Assembly (NCBI GenBank): GCA_034430425.1
Contig: DAOUEK010000079.1
Span: 1 to 22,486, forward strand
Source of the DNA: WVZH01 sp034430425
GTDB taxonomy: Bacteria; Chloroflexota; Anaerolineae; Anaerolineales; E44-bin32
DNA: 22,486 nucleotides
Direction: 5' to 3'
Shown here: one piece after another, positions 18,331 through 22,486 of the stretch
Layout: each line of letters begins with the position of its first letter
Numbering within the stretch: the stretch's first letter is position 1
Made by a program: the position numbers and the translations under genes
Notes under the pieces: model-generated
Database searches by the model: none
Seen by the model: only the letters and a program-made list of their open reading frames with translations
Told to the model about the DNA's origin: nothing

Positions 18331-20397
18331 GTGTCACAGGAGTCCAGTCGCCACCATAAAAACGAAAACAATAAGCTCTCGTCCCTGATTTCTTCATTGA
18401 TAATAATGCTCTGGATCGAAGGGATAATTGCGGCGTATTATTGGGTCCATAAACCCTGGCCAATTGGCCAGAACAGTGCGCCGCTTGCGGCCGTTGTGGA
18501 TTTGCTGCTTGCACTCACACTTGTAGCTTTGGCGGGAGGGATTGGGCGATCCATCTTTCGTTCAAAACTTCCATTCTCGCAGATCGAAAACATCGCTTTG
18601 CAAGTAGCCCTCGGTATGGGGATTCTTGGGTTCGTGGTGTTTGCTGCAGGATTGATCGGTTTTCTCGGGACATGGCAGGCCTGGCTTGGGCTGGGAATCT
18701 CAGTGCTTATTTTATATAAACCCATTCTTGCCTGGCTTGGAGAATGGCGCGTGGTATTCGATGTTTCTCAAAATCCTGGTGCCGTGGAAAGAGCTGCCCG
18801 CTGGCTTGTCGTGTTTCTTGTTGTGATTGCAGGTTTTCAAGCGCTTGCACCGCCTTTGAAGTGGGACAGTCTCGTATATCACCTGGAATTGCCACAACGT
18901 TATTTCGAGATGGGCAAGCTCTTCCATCTTAGCGATAATCTCTTCTCCGGATTTCCCCAATTGTCTGAGATGGTGTTTACATGGGCGGTTGCTTTACGAG
19001 GCGGTTCAACCGCAGCGACGCTGGGGTGGATCGTTGGTGTGATGGCAATTCTTGGGTTAGGAGGTTTTACTGCGCGAAAGGTCGGAAAGGAAGTTCGGTG
19101 GATCGCGCCTGCGTTCTTGTTAACCGGCGCGAGTATTTCACGGGGATTGAGCTGGGCGTACGTCGATTTGTGGGTGTTTTTATTCGGATTGTCCACGATC
19201 ATCCTTTTAGATCAGTATGGATGGACAAGGAAAATAGTCTGGGTGGGATTATCTGCCGTCTTTGCCGGTTTTGCCTTCAGCACGAAGTACACAGCAGGAA
19301 TGATACTTCCTATCGGAGTGGTTTATTTAATCGTGGTGTGGATTCAATCTCATCGAGCAACGCCATCCCCACATAGATCATGGAAACCCCTGGTGGTATC
19401 CGGATTAATCTTTGTTTCCATCTCCATGATGATCGTCATCCCATGGTTTGCGAAAAATACTGTGATGACAGGGAATCCGGTGTATCCATTCTTTTTTGAT
19501 GGCAAGGATATGGACGACCTGCGTTTGTCGTTCTATCAGGGCGAGATGTCTGAGTGGACGATATTCGATGCGTTGCTGCTTCCGATCGAAGGTACGATCC
19601 TGGGTATTGAGGGAGGGCCAAAATTCAACACGAGTATTTCCCCCTTATTCCTGGCACTCATCCCGGGCGTGATTTTTGGTTGGCGATATTTCCAGGAGAA
19701 GAACAGGAAGTGCATCATAGGATTGGCGGCCATGGTGTTTTCTGGCTGGTTCGTTTGGGCGCTGGGCTCACAAATCGCCTCAGCACTCACGAGGACGCGT
19801 CACTTTTACGTCATATTTCCTGCACTCGTGATACTAACCTCTTTTGGCTATGACTATGTCCGGCGGCTTAAAATTGGATCGGTTGATATAGGATGGCTTG
19901 TGCAACGCCTGATTATGGTCGTATTCGTCTTGACGGCGGTTACGGAGGCTTTATTTTTTGCAAAGGCCAGTCCTATTCGTGTACTCTCCGGTTTTCAAAC
20001 AGAGGATGATTATCTCGCGGAACAACTCGGCTGGTTTGGGCCTGTAATGAACGATGTTAATTCACTTCCCGAGGGATCGAACGTGGCGATGTTCTGGGAA
20101 CCCCGCTCCTATTATTGTATGATCCCTTGTTCTCCAGATGTGATTCTGGATCGCTGGTGGTATTTAATGCGTACAATCGGTGAGGCAGGTGAAGTGGTTT
20201 CGTTGCTAAGGTCGCAAGGATTTACTCACGTGCTTATATACGACTTCGGCGTACAATTGGTTCGCGAAAAAGAAAATATGCTCGAACTTGAAGACTGGGA
20301 AGAACTGGAACGATTTCGAAAAGGCGAGCTGCGTGTTCTTCAAGAATACCATGATGCGTATACACTGTATGAAATACCTGCAGAGATCTATGAATAA
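18331..20397 (+). CDS. large GT-C-like membrane protein with KWDSLVYHL motif
   Basis: A 688-residue polytopic protein starting with GTG (weak upstream GGGGAAG). Four to five helices precede the key loop at about 170-212: ALAPPLKWDSLVYHLELPQRY, then NLFSGFPQLSEM. The PxWDSLxYHL motif and the later loop are found in large bacterial membrane proteins near glycan genes that are predicted GT-C glycosyltransferases. About eight more helices follow, with STKYTAGMILPIGVVYLIVV and NTVMTGNPVYPFFF. The final 130 residues form a soluble outer domain. A broken relative lies at 3035-3710. The gene is 53 bases after the GT87 gene and 37 before the GT2 gene. The exact activity is unknown. Confidence 0.75.
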   Translation: MSQESSRHHKNENNKLSSLISSLIIMLWIEGIIAAYYWVHKPWPIGQNSAPLAAVVDLLLALTLVALAGGIGRSIFRSKLPFSQIENIALQVALGMGILGFVVFAAGLIGFLGTWQAWLGLGISVLILYKPILAWLGEWRVVFDVSQNPGAVERAARWLVVFLVVIAGFQALAPPLKWDSLVYHLELPQRYFEMGKLFHLSDNLFSGFPQLSEMVFTWAVALRGGSTAATLGWIVGVMAILGLGGFTARKVGKEVRWIAPAFLLTGASISRGLSWAYVDLWVFLFGLSTIILLDQYGWTRKIVWVGLSAVFAGFAFSTKYTAGMILPIGVVYLIVVWIQSHRATPSPHRSWKPLVVSGLIFVSISMMIVIPWFAKNTVMTGNPVYPFFFDGKDMDDLRLSFYQGEMSEWTIFDALLLPIEGTILGIEGGPKFNTSISPLFLALIPGVIFGWRYFQEKNRKCIIGLAAMVFSGWFVWALGSQIASALTRTRHFYVIFPALVILTSFGYDYVRRLKIGSVDIGWLVQRLIMVVFVLTAVTEALFFAKASPIRVLSGFQTEDDYLAEQLGWFGPVMNDVNSLPEGSNVAMFWEPRSYYCMIPCSPDVILDRWWYLMRTIGEAGEVVSLLRSQGFTHVLIYDFGVQLVREKENMLELEDWEELERFRKGELRVLQEYHDAYTLYEIPAEIYE

Positions 20398-20434
20398 CCA
20401 TTCTTTATACGCATCGATCGGGAAAAGGTGACTC

Positions 20435-21379
20435 ATGCCTGAAAAGGGAACACCAATGAAGTCATCCCTACAGGAAGCGAACGAACGGATCTCATCCGGC
20501 ATCTCTATCATCATTCCTGCTTACAACGAACAAGATGGGATCGGAACCGTTTTGGAGCGTATTCATGAGGTTCTCCAGGATCGGGGTTGGGCATACGAGC
20601 TGATTGTAGTGGATGACGGCTCGGATGACGATACGTATGCCATTGCTGGAAATATCTCGAATACAAAGGTGCTTCGCCATCCACGGAACCGGGGCTATGG
20701 CGCGGCATTGAAAACCGGTATCCGCCATGCGCTATTTGAGAATCTCTTGATTACTGATGCGGATGGAACATATCCTATTCATCAGATTCCCGAACTCGTG
20801 GAACGGCTCATCGGCAGTGAATGTGATATGGTCGTGGGAGCGAGAGTGGGAGAGCATGTTTCCATCCCCATTCTGCGGAGACCGGCGAAGTGGTTCATCC
20901 GCAAGTTGGCGGAAATCGTTGCTGGGATTCCGATTCCGGATTTGAACTCAGGTCTGCGAGTTTTTCGCAAGGAAGCAACACTTCCATTCTTTACTATGCT
21001 GCCGGAGGGTTTCTCGTTTACGACAACAATTACATTGGCAATGTTGACCAATAGTTATATCGTTGAGTATGTCCCGATATCGTATTTTCAGAGGATAGGG
21101 AAATCGAAATTGCGGCCGATACGGGATACGCTTAATTTCATTCAACTTGTATTAAGAATTACATTGTATTTCACGCCGCTGAAAATATTCGTGCCGATCA
21201 GTATGCTTTTCATTGTGATTGCAATAGCCTGGGCGGTTTTTTCTACAATTGTCCTCGGTCGCCTTGCGGATGCTTCGGCGGTGGTTATCTTCATGACCGG
21301 TGTTCAAGTTGGCGTGCTTGGGCTGATTGCCGAATTACTCGACCGCCGCTTACCATCCTTTCACAGACCTGAAGATTGA
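20435..21379 (+). CDS. family 2 glycosyltransferase, dolichyl-phosphate mannose synthase-like, with membrane tail
   Basis: A 314-residue GT-A enzyme. Residues 25-32 are IIIPAYNE. The UDP/GDP-sugar-binding VVDDGSDDDT is at 58-67, NRGYGAALKTG at 85-95, and the metal-binding DADGTYP at 108-114. NSGLRVFRK at 171-179 and the QRIGKSKL loop later complete the DPM1/polyprenyl-phosphate glycosyltransferase pattern. Two hydrophobic helices near the C-terminus (about 240-300) anchor it. Such enzymes make polyprenyl-phosphate sugars, the donors used by GT-C enzymes, which fits its place at the end of the GT-C run. The ATG at 20435 has AAAGGTGA about 5 bases upstream. An ATG seven codons later also has a fair AAGGGA site. 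The donor sugar is not certain. Confidence 0.92.
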   Translation: MPEKGTPMKSSLQEANERISSGISIIIPAYNEQDGIGTVLERIHEVLQDRGWAYELIVVDDGSDDDTYAIAGNISNTKVLRHPRNRGYGAALKTGIRHALFENLLITDADGTYPIHQIPELVERLIGSECDMVVGARVGEHVSIPILRRPAKWFIRKLAEIVAGIPIPDLNSGLRVFRKEATLPFFTMLPEGFSFTTTITLAMLTNSYIVEYVPISYFQRIGKSKLRPIRDTLNFIQLVLRITLYFTPLKIFVPISMLFIVIAIAWAVFSTIVLGRLADASAVVIFMTGVQVGVLGLIAELLDRRLPSFHRPED

Positions 21380-21477
21380 AGCATATCCGAGATCCAGATG
21401 ATTTCCGGGAAGGTGAACTCGATTAAAAAATTTCATCGCAAGTCGTTCGTGTCTTTGTCGTCGAGGTCGAGGGTGCA

Positions 21478-22486
21478 GTGATCGATCCCGGGAAGGGCAT
21501 ATCAGGCAGTGTGTATCAGCGTCTCCGTGAGGAGGTTGTCGATCGCGGATTGTGTACCCATTGTGGAACATGCGCGGGTTTATCCAACGGAAGTGTCATC
21601 ATGGCGCGTGAAAGCCGAGGTCCGCTGCCGGTATCCCGCGAGGATGATGCCCCATTGCTAACAGAACTCGCCTATCAGGTTTGTCCGGGATTGGGGATCG
21701 ATTATCCGGATCTGTTCCGCTGGTTGTTCGACAGTCTTCCAGAAAATTGGTTGATCGGCATTAGTCGCAAGCTGTTTCTCGGGCACTCCTCAATCCCCTT
21801 GATCCGCCGCAATGGGTCTTCAGGAGGCGTGATCACCCAGATATTGCTATATTTGCTTGAGAATGATCTTATCGATGGTGCCGTCGTGCTGCGTCATGGG
21901 GCACCGGAGGCCTGGTTGTCTACACCGATCATTGCCCGGTCCGCAGCGCAGATCGAAGCAGCCGCGCAAAGTGTCTACGTGCCGACGCCGGTGAACACAA
22001 TCCTGGCTGAAATCGAATCTTTCAACGGACGTTTGGCGTACGTTGGTCTGCCGGATCAAGTGGCCGCGATACGGCGGTTGCAGCGCCTAGGGCACGCTGG
22101 CGCGAAGAAAATCGAATACATCATCGGTCCGTATGTCGGTACGATCTTGTACCTGGAGGCGATCGAGAGTTACTTGCGATCCAACGGCGGCAAAACCCTG
22201 GACGATGTCGCTCAACTCCGTTATCGGGAAGGGGAGTGGCCCGGATTCCTGGAGATTAGATTAAAGAGCGGCGAAATCCTGCGGGAGAAGAAATTTTATT
22301 ACAACTATTTGATTCCCTTTTATCTCACTGCGAGTACGCTGCTGAGTGTTGATTTTACGAATGAATTAACCGACATATCCGTTGGCGATGCCTGGAATCC
22401 GCAGCTCGAAGAAAAAGGGGAAGGTTTCTCTGTTGTCCTGGCTCGCTCGGATCGGGGTTTGCGATTGTTAAACGATATGAAAGGGA
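21478..22486 (+). CDS. FrhB/FdhB (coenzyme F420 hydrogenase beta-subunit) family protein, C-terminus cut by window
   Basis: The frame is open from a TAA at 21424 to the right edge, 336 codons from the GTG at 21478 (GAGGG 3-4 bases upstream). An N-terminal ferredoxin-like motif CTHCGTC (26-32) plus CP at 69-70 can bind one 4Fe-4S cluster. Then come RRNGSSGGVITQILLYLLEN (110-130), GLPDQVAAIRRLQ (190-201), IEYIIGPYVGT (212-222), YREGEWPGF and ELTDISVGDAWNP, in family order. Members oxidise or reduce using flavin and sometimes F420, and occur in polysaccharide loci with unknown roles. Oddly, the C-terminal-domain cysteines expected in GLPCQ, GLFC and RCxxC are replaced (GLPDQ, GPYV, TLLSV). It follows the GT2 gene by 98 bases. 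The last part of the protein lies outside the window. Confidence 0.85.
   Translation, partial: MIDPGKGISGSVYQRLREEVVDRGLCTHCGTCAGLSNGSVIMARESRGPLPVSREDDAPLLTELAYQVCPGLGIDYPDLFRWLFDSLPENWLIGISRKLFLGHSSIPLIRRNGSSGGVITQILLYLLENDLIDGAVVLRHGAPEAWLSTPIIARSAAQIEAAAQSVYVPTPVNTILAEIESFNGRLAYVGLPDQVAAIRRLQRLGHAGAKKIEYIIGPYVGTILYLEAIESYLRSNGGKTLDDVAQLRYREGEWPGFLEIRLKSGEILREKKFYYNYLIPFYLTASTLLSVDFTNELTDISVGDAWNPQLEEKGEGFSVVLARSDRGLRLLNDMKG

Noticed and set aside
21413..21481. Short GTG frame just before the FrhB-like gene
   Set aside because: Only 22 codons, no clear ribosome site, and a basic/Ser-rich sequence with no likeness to a leader peptide.

Overview
This 22.5 kb window looks like a chromosomal segment from a bacterium of the Chloroflexota, probably an Anaerolineae-like lineage. 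The taxonomic reading is inference. It rests on the style of the many large polytopic GT-C glycosyltransferases, the full-length RpoD-type sigma factor and the potassium-independent proton-pumping pyrophosphatase. No rRNA, tRNA, CRISPR array, transposase or attachment site was seen.

Left part (1-6405): a tight minus-strand operon runs from a Wzx-like flippase (1219-2805) to a sulfotransferase (297-1226) to the start of an MptE-like (DUF115-type) protein that leaves the window at base 1. All three genes overlap end to start. Facing away on the plus strand are a broken GT-C-type membrane gene (3035-3710) with a frameshift, an internal stop and a missing C-terminal two thirds, and then a Wzy/O-antigen-ligase-type membrane polymerase fused to a TPR domain (3949-6324). 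A near-perfect bidirectional terminator closes this part.

Middle part (6426-10930): hppA (minus strand) has a near-consensus promoter with a perfect 16-bp palindrome just upstream. Then comes an 811-bp stretch without an intact gene. It carries a second good promoter reading rightward and a possible ECF sigma-factor remnant. It is followed by the principal-type sigma factor gene rpoD, which appears to be transcribed as a leaderless mRNA. The rpoD terminator lies inside the 3' end of the convergent neighbour.

Right part (10860-22486): two minus-strand GT-C glycosyltransferase genes (12200-13723, then 10860-12203, ATGA overlap) share a 27-bp divergent promoter region with a plus-strand run. 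That run has three GT-C-like proteins (13751-15370, 15401-16867, 18331-20397), a GT87/DUF2029 mannosyltransferase-like protein (17033-18277), a dolichyl-phosphate-mannose-synthase-like GT2 (20435-21379) and a FrhB/FdhB-type flavoprotein that leaves the window (21478 onward).

How the genes may work together: the GT2 enzyme would load a sugar on a polyprenyl phosphate, and the GT-C enzymes would use such donors on the outer face of the membrane. The flippase and the polymerase/ligase would export and join lipid-linked glycans, and the sulfotransferase could decorate them. Substrates and final product (surface polysaccharide, glycolipid or glycoprotein glycan) cannot be read from the sequence. 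The most unusual gene is the FrhB-like protein, which has lost every cysteine expected in its C-terminal domain.
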